64,000 nucleotides of DNA from Scatomorpha stercorigallinarum (GTDB taxonomy: Bacteria > Bacillota > Clostridia > Oscillospirales > Oscillospiraceae), in the NCBI GenBank assembly GCA_944387865.1, contig CALXGN010000001.1, forward strand, positions 186,001 to 250,000, given 5' to 3'. Every line of letters starts with the position of its first letter. Position 1 is the stretch's first letter. Shown here one piece after another: positions 1 to 9,180 of this stretch. The position numbers and the translations under genes are program-made. The notes under the pieces were generated by a model. It did not search any database. It worked only from the letters and a program-made list of their open reading frames with translations, and had not been told where the DNA came from.

Positions 1-195
1 GCCGTAAAAGGCGAGCTGCCGCCCGCCCCCGTTGTTCGCCGGGGACGCGGCGGCAGCTTCCACGGCCCGGCGCACGTCCTCCGCCGTGGCGGGCGACGCC
101 GCGCCGGATATGCGCCGCTGGTCGCAGAAAACGCAGTCGTTGGGGCAGCCGAGATGGGGCACGAAAACGGGTATCACGCTCTCCCGCGCGCTCAT
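1..195 (-). CDS. radical SAM protein, Elp3-like (partial, 3' end beyond window)
   Basis: Only the first 65 codons are present; the gene runs off the left edge. The N-terminus carries the radical SAM cluster motif as CPNDCVFC (C-x3-C-x2-C, residues 17-24) followed by DQRRISG, typical of the Elp3-like radical SAM proteins that often sit beside rnc in Clostridia. The ATG overlaps the rnc stop in an ATGA, so it is translationally coupled and is the last visible gene of the operon. The substrate cannot be told from this fragment; a tRNA-modifying or sporulation-linked role is possible but not shown. Confidence 0.85.
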   Translation of the reverse strand, partial: MSARESVIPVFVPHLGCPNDCVFCDQRRISGAASPATAEDVRRAVEAAAASPANNGGGRQLAFYG

Positions 196-869
196 TTGAG
201 CAGCTCCTTGAGGGCGGAGCGGGCGGCGGCCTGCTCGGCCTCTTTTTTCGTCCGCCCCTCGCCGGCGGCGAGCTCCACGCCGTTGAGCAGCACGCGCATG
301 CAGAAGGTCTTGTCGTGGTCGGGCCCGGACTCGGAGACCAGCTCATAGCTCAGCGTCTGGCCGCTCTTGCGCTGCACCAGCTCCTGCAGCTCCGTCTTGC
401 CGTCGCCGAAGACCAGCCAGTCACCCGTGTCCAGCGCGGAGAGGATGTGACGCTCGATAAAAGCGCGCGCCACCTCCAGCCCGCCGTCGAGGTACATGGC
501 GGCGATCAGCGCCTCCACCGCGTCGGCGAGGATGGACGTCCGCTTCCTCCCGCCGGTGTGCTCCTCGCCGCGCCCCAGGCGGATGTAGTCCCCCAGGCCC
601 AGCTCGGCGGCCACGCGCCTGAGGCTGTCCTCGCAGACGAGCTGGGCGCGGACGCGCGTCATGCGCCCCTCGGGCAGCTCCGCTTCGCGGCGGTAGAGCG
701 CGTCCGCCACCACGAAGCCGAGCACCGAGTCGCCCAAAAACTCCAGCCGCTCGTTGCTCTCGCAGCTGTGGCCGCGGTTCTCGTTGGCATACGAGCTGTG
801 CGTGAGGGCGTTCACCAGCAGCTCCTGGTCGCGGAAGGTATAATCAAGTTTTTCCTCTATGGCCTTCAT
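192..869 (-). CDS. rnc: ribonuclease III
   Basis: A 225-residue double-stranded-RNA endonuclease that processes rRNA precursors and structured transcripts. The signature ERLEFLGDSVLG is near residues 41-52 and the second acidic motif DAVEALIAAMYLDGG near 116-130, together giving the metal-binding Glu/Asp residues. A C-terminal dsRNA-binding domain ends in KKEAEQAAARSALKELL. Length is normal for the family. Its start overlaps the acpP stop by one base (TGATG) and its stop overlaps the downstream radical SAM start, in the conserved Firmicutes order plsX-acpP-rnc. Confidence 0.97.
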   Translation of the reverse strand: MKAIEEKLDYTFRDQELLVNALTHSSYANENRGHSCESNERLEFLGDSVLGFVVADALYRREAELPEGRMTRVRAQLVCEDSLRRVAAELGLGDYIRLGRGEEHTGGRKRTSILADAVEALIAAMYLDGGLEVARAFIERHILSALDTGDWLVFGDGKTELQELVQRKSGQTLSYELVSESGPDHDKTFCMRVLLNGVELAAGEGRTKKEAEQAAARSALKELLK

Positions 870-1102
870 CAGGCCGTGGCCCCTTCGACGTAGTCCACAA
901 GGTCGCCGATGGTGGAGATCTTCTTCAGGTCGTCCTCGGCGATCTCGCCCAGGTCGAACTCCTCTTCGATGGTCATGCTCAGTTCGACGACGTCCAGGGA
1001 GTCGGCGCTGAGGTCGTCGGCAAATGAAGTGTCGCGGGAGAGCTCATCCTTATCGACGCCGAACTGGTCGGCCACCATGCCGATGATTTTGTCGTAGATC
1101 AT
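869..1102 (-). CDS. acpP: acyl carrier protein
   Basis: A 77-residue acidic carrier protein. The phosphopantetheine attachment motif DSL (Ser35, within ADDLSADSLDVVEL) is intact, so it can carry growing acyl chains for type II fatty acid synthesis and donate them to PlsX. GGAGG lies 8 bases before the ATG. It sits three bases after plsX and is fused by overlap to rnc, the standard arrangement. Confidence 0.97.
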   Translation of the reverse strand: MIYDKIIGMVADQFGVDKDELSRDTSFADDLSADSLDVVELSMTIEEEFDLGEIAEDDLKKISTIGDLVDYVEGATA

Positions 1103-1105
1103 TTC

Positions 1106-2131
1106 TCATTCCTCCGTTTTTGCCGCGCCCTCCGTGGGGAGGCGCATGTATTCCGTGTTTTTCGCTATCTCATCTATGACGCCGGCCTTCGCGAAGGCGA
1201 CGGCCTGGCGGATCGCGCTGAAAATGGCCTCCTCGTTGGAGGAGCCGTGGGCCTTGATAACGGGCCGGGAGATGCCCAGCAGGGCCGTGCCGCCCACCTT
1301 GTTCACGTCCAGGCTGTCCTTCATCGCCATGAAGTCGCCCTTGAGCGCCGCGGCGGCCAGCTTGTTCTTGGTGCTCTTGTAGAACACGTCCTTCAGCTTG
1401 CCGAGCGCAAACTTTATCATGCCCTCGCTGGCCTTGAGGAAAACGTTGCCCGTGAAGCCGTCCGTCACGGCCACGTCGGCCTTGCCGGCCATCACGTCGT
1501 TGCCCTCGATATTGCCGATGAAGTTGATACGCCCCTCGTCCGCGGCCTTCTGCAGCAGCTTGAAGGCCTCCTTTTGCAGCTCCCCGCCCTTGGTGGGCTC
1601 CGTGCCGTTGCTCAGCAGCCCGACTTTCGGCTCCGCCACGCCGAGGATGTGTTTGGAATAAAAACTGCCCATGAAGGCAAACTGCAGGAGGTATTCCGGC
1701 GTGCACTCCACGTTCGCGCCGCAGTCGATGAATACCACCCCGTGCTCGCCGGCCGGCAGCACCGGGGCCAGGGCCGCGCGGCGGATGCCGCGCACGCGCT
1801 TGACCGTCAGCGTCGCGCCGGTGAGCAGCGCGCCCGTGCTGCCCGCGGAGATGACGGCGTCGCCCTCCCCGTTTTTGAGCATGTTCAGCGCCACGGCCAT
1901 GGAAGAATCCTTCTTCCGGCGGGTGGCCGTGCTCGGGTCGTCCTCCATGCTGATGACCTCCCGCGCGTCCACCACCGTCACTCCCGCGGCGGCGCCGAGG
2001 TATTTTTCAACTTCCTCCCGGCGGCCGACGAGCGTGACGTCCACGCCCAGCTCCGACGCCGCCCTCACGGCGCCCATGACCGGCGCCTGCGGCGCGTTGT
2101 CGCCGCCCATCGCGTCCACGATGATCCTCAA
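1106..2131 (-). CDS. plsX: phosphate acyltransferase PlsX
   Basis: A 341-residue soluble enzyme converting acyl-ACP and phosphate to acyl-phosphate, the first step of the PlsX/PlsY route to phosphatidic acid. It begins RIIVDAMGGDNAP, the family N-terminus, and contains the SAGSTGALL and GANVE regions. The start is a TTG that overlaps the trmFO stop (TTGA), with GGAGG about 10 bases upstream; no better ATG lies nearby. Length is typical. Coupled to acpP, whose product supplies its substrate. Confidence 0.96.
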   Translation of the reverse strand: MRIIVDAMGGDNAPQAPVMGAVRAASELGVDVTLVGRREEVEKYLGAAAGVTVVDAREVISMEDDPSTATRRKKDSSMAVALNMLKNGEGDAVISAGSTGALLTGATLTVKRVRGIRRAALAPVLPAGEHGVVFIDCGANVECTPEYLLQFAFMGSFYSKHILGVAEPKVGLLSNGTEPTKGGELQKEAFKLLQKAADEGRINFIGNIEGNDVMAGKADVAVTDGFTGNVFLKASEGMIKFALGKLKDVFYKSTKNKLAAAALKGDFMAMKDSLDVNKVGGTALLGISRPVIKAHGSSNEEAIFSAIRQAVAFAKAGVIDEIAKNTEYMRLPTEGAAKTEE

Positions 2132-3450
2132 GACCTCAAGACCTCCTTTGTCTCCATCAGTCCGCCGAGCAGCTCCAGCGAGCGGCGGGATATCTCCGCG
2201 TTCTTGTTGCGTTTGCCCTTCACGCGGTAGCCCAGGGGGCTGATGATGCCGAAATTCACATTCATCGGCTGGAACGAGCCCACGCTGCCGCCGGAGACGT
2301 ACAGCGCCAGCGCGCCGATGGCCGTCTCCTGCGGGAAGTCCACCGCCGGCAGCCCCAGCACACGCGCCGCCGTCTCGATGCCCACGAGCATGCCGCTGGC
2401 GGCGCTCTCCACATAGCCCTCCACGCCGGTCATCTGCCCGGCGAAGCTGAGCCTCGGCTCGCTTCTCAGGCGGTAGTAGCGGTCGAGCAGGCGCGGCGAG
2501 TCCAGATATGTATTGCGGTGCATGACGCCGTAGCGCACGAACTCCGCCTCCCGCAGCGCGGGGATCATGGAGAACACCCGCTTCTGCTCGCCGAAGGTGA
2601 GGTGCGTCTGGAAGCCGACGAGGTTATAGAGCGTGCCCTCGGCGTTGTCGCGCCGCAGCTGCACGACGGCGTAGTCCTCCGCGCCCGTATTGGGGTTTAT
2701 GAGCCCCACGGGCTTCATCGGCCCGTAACGCAGCGTGTCCTCCCCGCGGCGGGCCATCACCTCCACGGGCATGCAGCCCTCGAACACGGCCCCGTCGTCA
2801 AAACCGTGCGTGGGCGCCTCCTTTGCCGCGCGCAGCTCGGATACGAAGGCCGTATACTCCTCGCGCGTCATCGGACAGTTTACATAATCCGCCGTGCCCT
2901 TGCCGTAGCGGGACGCGAAATACGCGTTTGACATGTCCACGCTCTCGAGCGTGACTATCGGCGCGACGGCGTCGTAAAAATGCAGCCCCGGCTCGCCGCA
3001 GAGCGCGGCGATCTTCCCCGCCAGCGCGTCGCTGGTGAGCGGCCCGGTGGCGATGACCACCTCGTCCCCTTCCGGGAAGTCCGCCGCCTCCGCCTCCACG
3101 ACTTCCACATGCGGGTGCGAGCGCAGCTTATCGGTTATATAGCGGGCGAAGCCCTCCCGGTCCACGGCCAGCGCGCCGCCGGCGGCGACGCGGTTGGCCT
3201 CCGCCGATTCCATTATCAGCGAACCCAGGCGGCGCATCTCCTCTTTCAGCAGCCCGACGGCGTTCGTCAGGTCGTCCCCGCGCAGGGAGTTCGAGCACAC
3301 CAGCTCGCCGAAAAGCGGCGAGACGTGCGCCGGCGTGTACTTTCCGGGCTTCATCTCCACCAGGCGCACGTCTATGCCCCGCCGGGCGAGCTGCCAGGCG
3401 CACTCGCTGCCGGCGAGCCCCGCGCCGACTACGGTAACCGGGCCCATCAC
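2128..3450 (-). CDS. trmFO: methylenetetrahydrofolate--tRNA-(uracil-5-)-methyltransferase
   Basis: A 440-residue FAD- and folate-dependent enzyme that makes ribothymidine at position 54 of tRNA. The Rossmann FAD motif (GAGLAGSECAWQLA, about residues 9-22) opens the protein, and the conserved blocks around PLFGELVCSNSLRGD and GQMTGVEGYVESAASG are present. The start is either GTG at 3450 (7 bases from GGAGG) or ATG at 3447; both overlap the topA stop. The order dprA-topA-trmFO is conserved across Firmicutes and supports the call. Confidence 0.96.
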   Translation of the reverse strand: MMGPVTVVGAGLAGSECAWQLARRGIDVRLVEMKPGKYTPAHVSPLFGELVCSNSLRGDDLTNAVGLLKEEMRRLGSLIMESAEANRVAAGGALAVDREGFARYITDKLRSHPHVEVVEAEAADFPEGDEVVIATGPLTSDALAGKIAALCGEPGLHFYDAVAPIVTLESVDMSNAYFASRYGKGTADYVNCPMTREEYTAFVSELRAAKEAPTHGFDDGAVFEGCMPVEVMARRGEDTLRYGPMKPVGLINPNTGAEDYAVVQLRRDNAEGTLYNLVGFQTHLTFGEQKRVFSMIPALREAEFVRYGVMHRNTYLDSPRLLDRYYRLRSEPRLSFAGQMTGVEGYVESAASGMLVGIETAARVLGLPAVDFPQETAIGALALYVSGGSVGSFQPMNVNFGIISPLGYRVKGKRNKNAEISRRSLELLGGLMETKEVLRS

Positions 3451-5753
3451 GTGCTCTCCTCCGTCGCGGCGCTCTTTTTAGAGCGGCCTGAGGCGGATGT
3501 CTTCTTCGCCACCCCGCCGGAGGCGGATTTTTTGGACGCCGTTTTCTTTGCCGCGCCCTTTTTGGCCGTGGCAGGGGTTTCCGCGGCCTCTTCTGCCGTC
3601 TTACCCTCGCCCTCCGCGGCCTTTTCGCCGGAGGAGGACGCCTTGCGGCGGTAGCCGCGCTTGTCCTCAGGCGTGAAGTTGGGGCAGTTTTCGTTGATGC
3701 AGAAGGCCTTCATGCGCCCGCGGCCGGAGGGCTTGAACATCGTCTTGCCGCACTCTGGGCAGACCTCCTTGGTGGGCACGTCCCAGGTCATGAAGCCGCA
3801 CTCGGCCCCCCGCTCGCAGGCGTAATAGGTGTAGCCGCGCTTGGAGGTGCGCTTGAGTATGCGGCTGCCGCACTTGGGGCACTTGCCGGGCATCTCCACC
3901 ACGATGGGCATGGTGAAGCTGCACTCGGGATAGCCCGGGCAGGCCAGGAAGCGGCCGAATCGGCCGGATTTTATCACCAGGTTGCGCCCGCAGACGGGGC
4001 ACACTTCCTCGGACACCTCGTCCGGCACCTTGATGCGGACGCCCTCCATGGCCGTCTCGGCGTCCTTCATCTCCTTCTCAAAGCCGCCGTAGAAGCCGGA
4101 GAGGTAGTCCCGCCAGCTCTCCTTGCCCTTTTCGATGTCGTCCAGCCCATCCTCCATGCGCGCGGTGAACTTGAGATCGACGATGTCGGGGAAGCGCTCC
4201 TCCATCAGCCCCGTGACGGTCTCGCCAAGGGCGGTGGGGCGCAGGTAGCGCCCCTCCTTCACCACGTACTCGTGGCTGAGGATGGTGGTGATAGTGGGAG
4301 CGTAAGTGCTCGGGCGGCCGATGCCCTTCTCCTCCATCGCGCGGATGAGCGTGGCCTCCGTATAGCGCGGGGGCGGCTGGGTGAATTTCTGCTCTTTGTC
4401 GAGGTTTTTCAGCTCCAGCTGCTCGCCCTCCTGCAGGTTGGGCAGGGGCTTGCGCGCCGGGGCGGCCTCGTCGTCCCTGGTGTCGTCATAGACGGCCGTG
4501 CAGCCGGGGAACACCAGCTCCGAAAAGCTGGCCTTGAACACGTTCCCCTCGCAGACGGCGTCGATCTGCACGTTGTCATACACCGCGTTGGTCATCTGGC
4601 AGGCGATGAAGCGCCCCCAGATGAGGCGGTAGAGCATGTACTGCTCTTTCGTCAGGTCCTTGCGCACCTGCTCGGGCGCGATATCGGCATAAGTGGGGCG
4701 GATGGCCTCGTGCGCGTCCTGCGCGCCGGCCTTGGTCTTATAGCGCCGCGGCTCCGGCGGGCAGTAGGCCGGGCCGTAGTGGGCGGTGATATAGCTGCGC
4801 GCGGCGGCCACGGCCTCGTCCGAAAGGCGCAGCGAGTCCGTCCTCATGTAGGTGATGAGGCCGATGGTGCCGTGGTTGGTCACGTCCACGCCCTCATAGA
4901 GCTGCTGGGCGATGCTCATCGTGCGCCGGGGCGTCATGCCCAGCCGCCGGCTGGCCTCCTGCTGCAGCGTGGAGGTGATGAAGGGCGGCGAAGGGCTGCG
5001 GTTCTTCTTCCCGCGCTTGACAGTTTCGATGGTAAAGGGCTTTCCTTCCACCGCGGCGATAACCGCGTCGGCCTCCGCCTCGCTCTTGATTTCCTCCTTG
5101 CCCTCGGCGCCGCCGAAATAGCGGGCGGTGAACTCGCCGCCCTCCTCGCGCTTCAGCAGCGCGTCGAGCAGCCAGTACTCCTCCGGCACGAAGGCCCTTA
5201 TCTCCCGCTCGCGGTCCACGACCATGCGCGTGGCAACGCTCTGCACGCGCCCGGCGGAGAGCCCGCGGCGTATCTTCTTCCACAGCAGCGGCGAGAGCTC
5301 ATAGCCGACGATGCGGTCGAGTATGCGCCGCGCCTGCTGCGCGTCCACCAGGTCCTGGTCGATCTCCCGCGGGCGCTTGATGCTCTCGGTGATCACGTTG
5401 CGCGTGATCTCGTTGAAGGTGACGCGCTGGGCCTTGCCGTCCGGCAGGCCGAGCAGCTCCTTCAGGTGCCAGGCGATGGCCTCCCCTTCGCGGTCCGGGT
5501 CGGTGGCCAGATAGACCATGTCCGCATCCGCGGCCAGGCGCTGCAGCTCGGCGATGAGCTCCGTCTTGTCCTTCACGGGCGTGTACTGCGGCGTGAAGCC
5601 GTGCTCGATGTCCACGCCCATGGTGCTCTTCGGCAGGTCGCGCAAATGGCCCATGGAGGCCACGACCTTATAGTTCTTGCCCAGATAACGTTCGATGGTC
5701 CTGGCCTTGGCCGGGGACTCGACTATGACCAGTGCCGTCTTTGCTTTTGCCAT
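3447..5753 (-). CDS. topA: DNA topoisomerase I
   Basis: A type IA topoisomerase of 768 residues that relaxes negative supercoils. The TOPRIM domain starts at ALVIVESPAKARTIERYLG, with YLATDPDREGEAIAWHL for metal binding; the active-site tyrosine lies in GLITYMRTDS. Three C-terminal zinc-ribbon modules with CxxC pairs follow, then a Lys/Ala/Ser-rich basic tail of about 60 residues that probably adds DNA contacts. I chose the ATG at 5753; a TTG one codon upstream is possible. It starts 10 bases after dprA. Confidence 0.97.
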   Translation of the reverse strand: MAKAKTALVIVESPAKARTIERYLGKNYKVVASMGHLRDLPKSTMGVDIEHGFTPQYTPVKDKTELIAELQRLAADADMVYLATDPDREGEAIAWHLKELLGLPDGKAQRVTFNEITRNVITESIKRPREIDQDLVDAQQARRILDRIVGYELSPLLWKKIRRGLSAGRVQSVATRMVVDREREIRAFVPEEYWLLDALLKREEGGEFTARYFGGAEGKEEIKSEAEADAVIAAVEGKPFTIETVKRGKKNRSPSPPFITSTLQQEASRRLGMTPRRTMSIAQQLYEGVDVTNHGTIGLITYMRTDSLRLSDEAVAAARSYITAHYGPAYCPPEPRRYKTKAGAQDAHEAIRPTYADIAPEQVRKDLTKEQYMLYRLIWGRFIACQMTNAVYDNVQIDAVCEGNVFKASFSELVFPGCTAVYDDTRDDEAAPARKPLPNLQEGEQLELKNLDKEQKFTQPPPRYTEATLIRAMEEKGIGRPSTYAPTITTILSHEYVVKEGRYLRPTALGETVTGLMEERFPDIVDLKFTARMEDGLDDIEKGKESWRDYLSGFYGGFEKEMKDAETAMEGVRIKVPDEVSEEVCPVCGRNLVIKSGRFGRFLACPGYPECSFTMPIVVEMPGKCPKCGSRILKRTSKRGYTYYACERGAECGFMTWDVPTKEVCPECGKTMFKPSGRGRMKAFCINENCPNFTPEDKRGYRRKASSSGEKAAEGEGKTAEEAAETPATAKKGAAKKTASKKSASGGVAKKTSASGRSKKSAATEEST

Positions 5754-5763
5754 CAAAACATCC

Positions 5764-7029
5764 TCACTTTTGGATAATGTTCAAAGAGAAACGCTTGCCC
5801 GGCTCCTGGCGGACATAGCCGCCTATCTGCAGCAGCGTCAGCTCCGAAAGGGCCTCGGCCGCCGGCAGGCCGGTCTTCTCTATGATATCGTCGATGTGTA
5901 CGGGGCCGGCGCTCAGGCAGTTGACGATGCCAAGCTGCTTTTCGCTCAGGCCCTCGAGCTGTTTCTTCAAGTCAATATATTCCGGCTCGGGCGGCTTGTC
6001 AATGCCTTTTTTGCGGCCCGGCTCGCGGAGCTTGGCGAATCCTGCGCCGTCCTCGGGCGCATCGGGCGCCTTTTCCGGCGCCGCCGCGGCGGCCTCGTGC
6101 TCCGGCATCGCCCGCTCGGCGGGCAGCGTCCGCGCGGCCTTCCCCGGGTCGCGCAGCGAGGGGAAGCGCGCGAAAAAGTCCGCCAGCACGTCCCGCGCGT
6201 CCGTGGCCGGGCTCGCGCCCTCCTTCAGCAGGGCGTTGGAGCCGGCGGCCGCCGGCGCGTCCGCGTTCGCGGGCACGGCGAACACCTCCCGCCCCTGGCT
6301 GAGCGCCTCGTCGGCAAAGAGCAGCGCGCCGCTCTTCGCCGGGGCCTCCGCCACCACGCAGGCCACCGTGAGGCCGGAGGTGACGCGGTTGCGGGCGCGG
6401 AAAAAGGCCGCGTTCCCCGGCGTCCCCGGCGGGTATTCGCTGACGATGGCGCCCACGGTCTCCACGTCCCGGGCCAGGGAGCCGCCCCAGCGGCGGTCGT
6501 CGATGGCCGAGCCCAGCACGCCCACGCAGGAGCCGCCGGCCATCAGCGAGCCCTCCGCCGCCGCGGCGTCCACGCCGCCGGTGAGGCCGGAGACTACCAG
6601 CGCGCCGCAGCGCGTGAGCTCATAGCCCATGCGCGTGGCCATTTTCAGCCCGTAGGGCGTCGCCCGGCGCGTACCCACCACGGCCACCGCCGCCAGGTCG
6701 TCTATCGAGGGCAGCCGCCCGCGCACATAGAGCACCAGCGGCGGGTCGTATATGGCCGCCAGGCGGCGCGGATAGGCCGCGTCCTGTATCGTCAGTATGC
6801 CTATGCCCTCCTGCTCGCAGCGCTCGATGATGTTCAGCGCCGCGTCCAGCCGGCGGGCGGAGAGCGCCTCGCGCTCCTCCTCCGTCAGCAGTTCGTCGCC
6901 CTTCAGCTCATCTATAGGCGAGAAAAACAGCTCCCTCGCCCCGCCATAGCGCCCGATGAGCTCCTGCTTCACGCGGGGGCGCACGCCGGTGAGCGCGGAG
7001 AGCCAAAGCCAGTATCTCAGTTCCGACAT
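5764..7029 (-). CDS. dprA: DNA-processing protein DprA
   Basis: A 421-residue protein that binds incoming single-stranded DNA and loads RecA during transformation. The Rossmann-like core contains AVVGTRRATPYG, SGLTGGVDAAA and VVAEAPAKSGAL, and a C-terminal winged-helix DprA domain (GLPAAEALSELTLLQIGGYVRQEPG) ends the protein. Between them is a low-complexity Ala/Pro-rich linker of about 70 residues. The start ATG overlaps the upstream methyltransferase stop (TGATG). No competence pilus genes are nearby, so actual transformability is open. Confidence 0.94.
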   Translation of the reverse strand: MSELRYWLWLSALTGVRPRVKQELIGRYGGARELFFSPIDELKGDELLTEEEREALSARRLDAALNIIERCEQEGIGILTIQDAAYPRRLAAIYDPPLVLYVRGRLPSIDDLAAVAVVGTRRATPYGLKMATRMGYELTRCGALVVSGLTGGVDAAAAEGSLMAGGSCVGVLGSAIDDRRWGGSLARDVETVGAIVSEYPPGTPGNAAFFRARNRVTSGLTVACVVAEAPAKSGALLFADEALSQGREVFAVPANADAPAAAGSNALLKEGASPATDARDVLADFFARFPSLRDPGKAARTLPAERAMPEHEAAAAAPEKAPDAPEDGAGFAKLREPGRKKGIDKPPEPEYIDLKKQLEGLSEKQLGIVNCLSAGPVHIDDIIEKTGLPAAEALSELTLLQIGGYVRQEPGKRFSLNIIQK

Positions 7030-7799
7030 CACGTCACCCCTATCCTCACGCGCGCCAGTTCCCACATGGCCACCACGGCGGCCATGGCGGCGTTCAGCGA
7101 CTCGCTGCCCGGCGCCATCGGTATCAGCGTCAGCGCGTCGCACAGCGACTTCATTTCGCCCGACAGCCCGTGCCCCTCGTTGCCGATGGCCACGGCCGCC
7201 CCGCCGCGCGGCAGCTGCCTGATGTCCAGCGCGCGCTCGCCCAGCGCCGCGCCGTAGAGCGGCAGCCCCCAGCGGCGGACCGTCTCCGCCGCATCCGCCG
7301 CCGTCAGCTCCAGCACGCACTGGCGGAAGGCCGCGCCCATGGTCGCGCGCACCACCCGCGGCGAGGAGACATCCGCGCAGCGGCCGCAGAGCAGCACGGC
7401 GTCCACGCCGAAGGCGTTGGCCGCGCGTATCACCGTGCCCACGTTCCCCGGGTCCTGCACATCCTCCAGCAGGATGGCCGTATCCGCGCGCGCCGGCGCG
7501 GCGATGTGCGGCAGCTCCACGCTGAACACCGGCCCCGGGCTGTTGGCCACGGGGGAAGCGTAGCCCACGAGCTCCGCCGGCGCGCGGTATATGGCCGTAT
7601 CCGGCGTCAGGCCCTCCGGCGGGCCCATGCCCTCTGCCAGCAGCAGCGCCGTCACGCGGCAGCCCGCCGCGAGCGCCTCGCCCAGCAGCTTGACGCCGTC
7701 GAGCACGGTCTGGCCGCTCTCGCGGCGCAGCGCGCCGTCGTTCGCCAGGGCGCGCAGGCGCTTTATGAGCGGGTTTTTCCTCGAGGTGATTAGCTCCAT
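7029..7799 (-). CDS. TrmH/SpoU-family RNA 2'-O-methyltransferase
   Basis: A 256-residue SPOUT methyltransferase. The N-terminal substrate-binding domain begins MELITSRKNPLIKRLRAL; the SAM-binding trefoil knot shows ILLEDVQDPGNVGTVIRAANAFG, VAIGNEGHGLSGEM and SLNAAMAAVVAMWE. This layout matches the 23S rRNA methyltransferase subgroup (RlmB/TsnR-like), though the exact nucleotide cannot be told. It is the first gene after the strong promoter at 7833-7861 and overlaps dprA by one base, so it heads the housekeeping operon. Confidence 0.92.
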   Translation of the reverse strand: MELITSRKNPLIKRLRALANDGALRRESGQTVLDGVKLLGEALAAGCRVTALLLAEGMGPPEGLTPDTAIYRAPAELVGYASPVANSPGPVFSVELPHIAAPARADTAILLEDVQDPGNVGTVIRAANAFGVDAVLLCGRCADVSSPRVVRATMGAAFRQCVLELTAADAAETVRRWGLPLYGAALGERALDIRQLPRGGAAVAIGNEGHGLSGEMKSLCDALTLIPMAPGSESLNAAMAAVVAMWELARVRIGVT

Positions 7800-7832
7800 C
7801 GACGCACCGTCCAGATAACTTAGTTGATATCT

Positions 7833-7861
7833 ACAATATGCGCAAAAGGCTGATTTGTCAA
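7833..7861 (-). promoter_or_regulatory. sigma-A type promoter of the methyltransferase-dprA-topA operon
   Basis: On the minus strand TTGACA (7856-7861) and TATTGT (7833-7838) are separated by exactly 17 bases. Start of transcription is expected near 7826, about 27 bases before the methyltransferase ATG. No other promoter of this quality lies before the following minus-strand genes, which are joined by overlaps, so this may drive the whole run to the left edge. Confidence 0.8.
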
Positions 7862-7872
7862 CCGCTGCGCGC

Positions 7873-7908
7873 AAAAGAAGCGCCCCGCCCGCATCTGCGG
7901 GCGGGGCG
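7873..7908 (-). terminator. intrinsic terminator after the lipoprotein gene
   Basis: A perfect 12-bp GC-rich stem (7881-7892 with 7897-7908, loop ATCT) is followed on the minus strand by a T-rich tail (CTTCTTTTG). It lies 8 bases beyond the lipoprotein stop and separates that operon from the next promoter. Confidence 0.85.
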
Positions 7909-7915
7909 GCGCTGT

Positions 7916-9157
7916 TCATTCCGCCTCCGGCGCGCCGGAGGGCGTCACCGGCGCGGATGAGGCCTCCGCTCCAGGCGTGTTCTCCGTGCCGGGCGCGTCC
8001 TCCGCGCCGGGCGAGGGGCTCGCGCCCTGGCCGGTGAGCGCGGCGTAGCTCAGCGGCCCGGAGCACTCAGGATACTCCGCGATGTCCCACCAGTAGCCTC
8101 CCCACATCTCCGCGTCGCTGCGCAAAAATGTATTTGCCAGCCCGAACTCTGCCGCACGCGAGGTGTCCACATGGTAGCTTGAACCATCAAGCGTGACAAT
8201 GTTCCAGTAATGCTCTGTCCTGTCGAACCGGCCCTCAACCACCTGGCAACCTATTCCGAGCGTGTCGCACAGGGCCTTATAAGCAAGGGCCATCCCCTCG
8301 CAGTCGGCCTCGCCGACGACAAGAGCGTCATAAGCGGTGTGTCCGCCGCCGTTCTCCCGGCTTGAGCACTCTTCAACAAGCAGGCTCGCGGCCTGCAGCG
8401 CCCTGTAGGCATCCCCCTCGGACGTCACACGCGCTGCGAGGCGCGCGGCGGCCTCGTTCAAGTCGCCGTGCATCTCCTCCAGCTCCCTGTCGCCGGAGGG
8501 GTAGTCTATCCGCACGTCGTATATGCGCTGCATCCCGAGGCCGGAGTAAACGTCCACGCTGGCGGTGGGCTCCACCACGCAGGCGAGCGGGCTGTCCATA
8601 TAGGCCTCCGTCACATAGCTCTTCGCCTCGTCCTCGTCCACATCCGTGACGGAGACGAGCACCACCAGCCCCGGGCTCATGGCCTGTACGGCCCCGGCGA
8701 TGCTGGTGTAGAGCCCCGCGGCGGTGGCGACGTTGACGATGGAGTCTATCTCCTCCTGCGAGCGCTTGTAATAGACGTATATCTGCGCCTCCGTATAGCC
8801 GACGATGGTGTTCACCTCGTAGGAGATGTAGTCCACAGCATAGCTGCCGAGGGCCGTCTCGCGGCTGACGGAGTTGCAGGCGGAGGCCAGGTCGTCGCTG
8901 ATGTTCTCGCCGGAATAGCCGCTCAGGTCGAGCGTGCCGGACTCGTCGTGCCGTGTCACCAGCGAGCTGATGGCCAGGCGCAGCGTCGTGTAGCTGGTGA
9001 CGGGTATGGCCCCGTCGCTGCCGGCGGTCGGGCGGGCGTACTCATAGTCCGTGGCGGAGAAATACTCCTTGTCGAACACCGAAGCGCAGCCCGAGGCAGG
9101 CAGCAGCAGCGCCGCCGCCAGCAGCAGGCATATGATACGCGCGAAGCGTCCGCGCAA
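7916..9157 (-). CDS. lipoprotein with transglutaminase-like domain
   Basis: A 413-residue exported protein. A lipoprotein signal peptide (hydrophobic stretch then PASGC, lipid Cys at residue 24) is followed by a secreted region of unknown fold and a C-terminal transglutaminase-like core. The triad candidates are Cys in EADCEGMALAYKAL, His in TEHYWNIV and Asp in YHVDTSRA. The last 50 residues are Pro/Glu/Ala-rich. I chose the TTG at 9157, which follows GGAAGGGGG and sits 23 bases after the LUD gene; no ATG fits the signal peptide. It may cross-link, cleave or sense cell-wall peptides; the substrate is unknown. Confidence 0.8.
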   Translation of the reverse strand: MRGRFARIICLLLAAALLLPASGCASVFDKEYFSATDYEYARPTAGSDGAIPVTSYTTLRLAISSLVTRHDESGTLDLSGYSGENISDDLASACNSVSRETALGSYAVDYISYEVNTIVGYTEAQIYVYYKRSQEEIDSIVNVATAAGLYTSIAGAVQAMSPGLVVLVSVTDVDEDEAKSYVTEAYMDSPLACVVEPTASVDVYSGLGMQRIYDVRIDYPSGDRELEEMHGDLNEAAARLAARVTSEGDAYRALQAASLLVEECSSRENGGGHTAYDALVVGEADCEGMALAYKALCDTLGIGCQVVEGRFDRTEHYWNIVTLDGSSYHVDTSRAAEFGLANTFLRSDAEMWGGYWWDIAEYPECSGPLSYAALTGQGASPSPGAEDAPGTENTPGAEASSAPVTPSGAPEAE

Positions 9158-9180
9158 GGCCGTTTCCCCCTTCCAGGCGC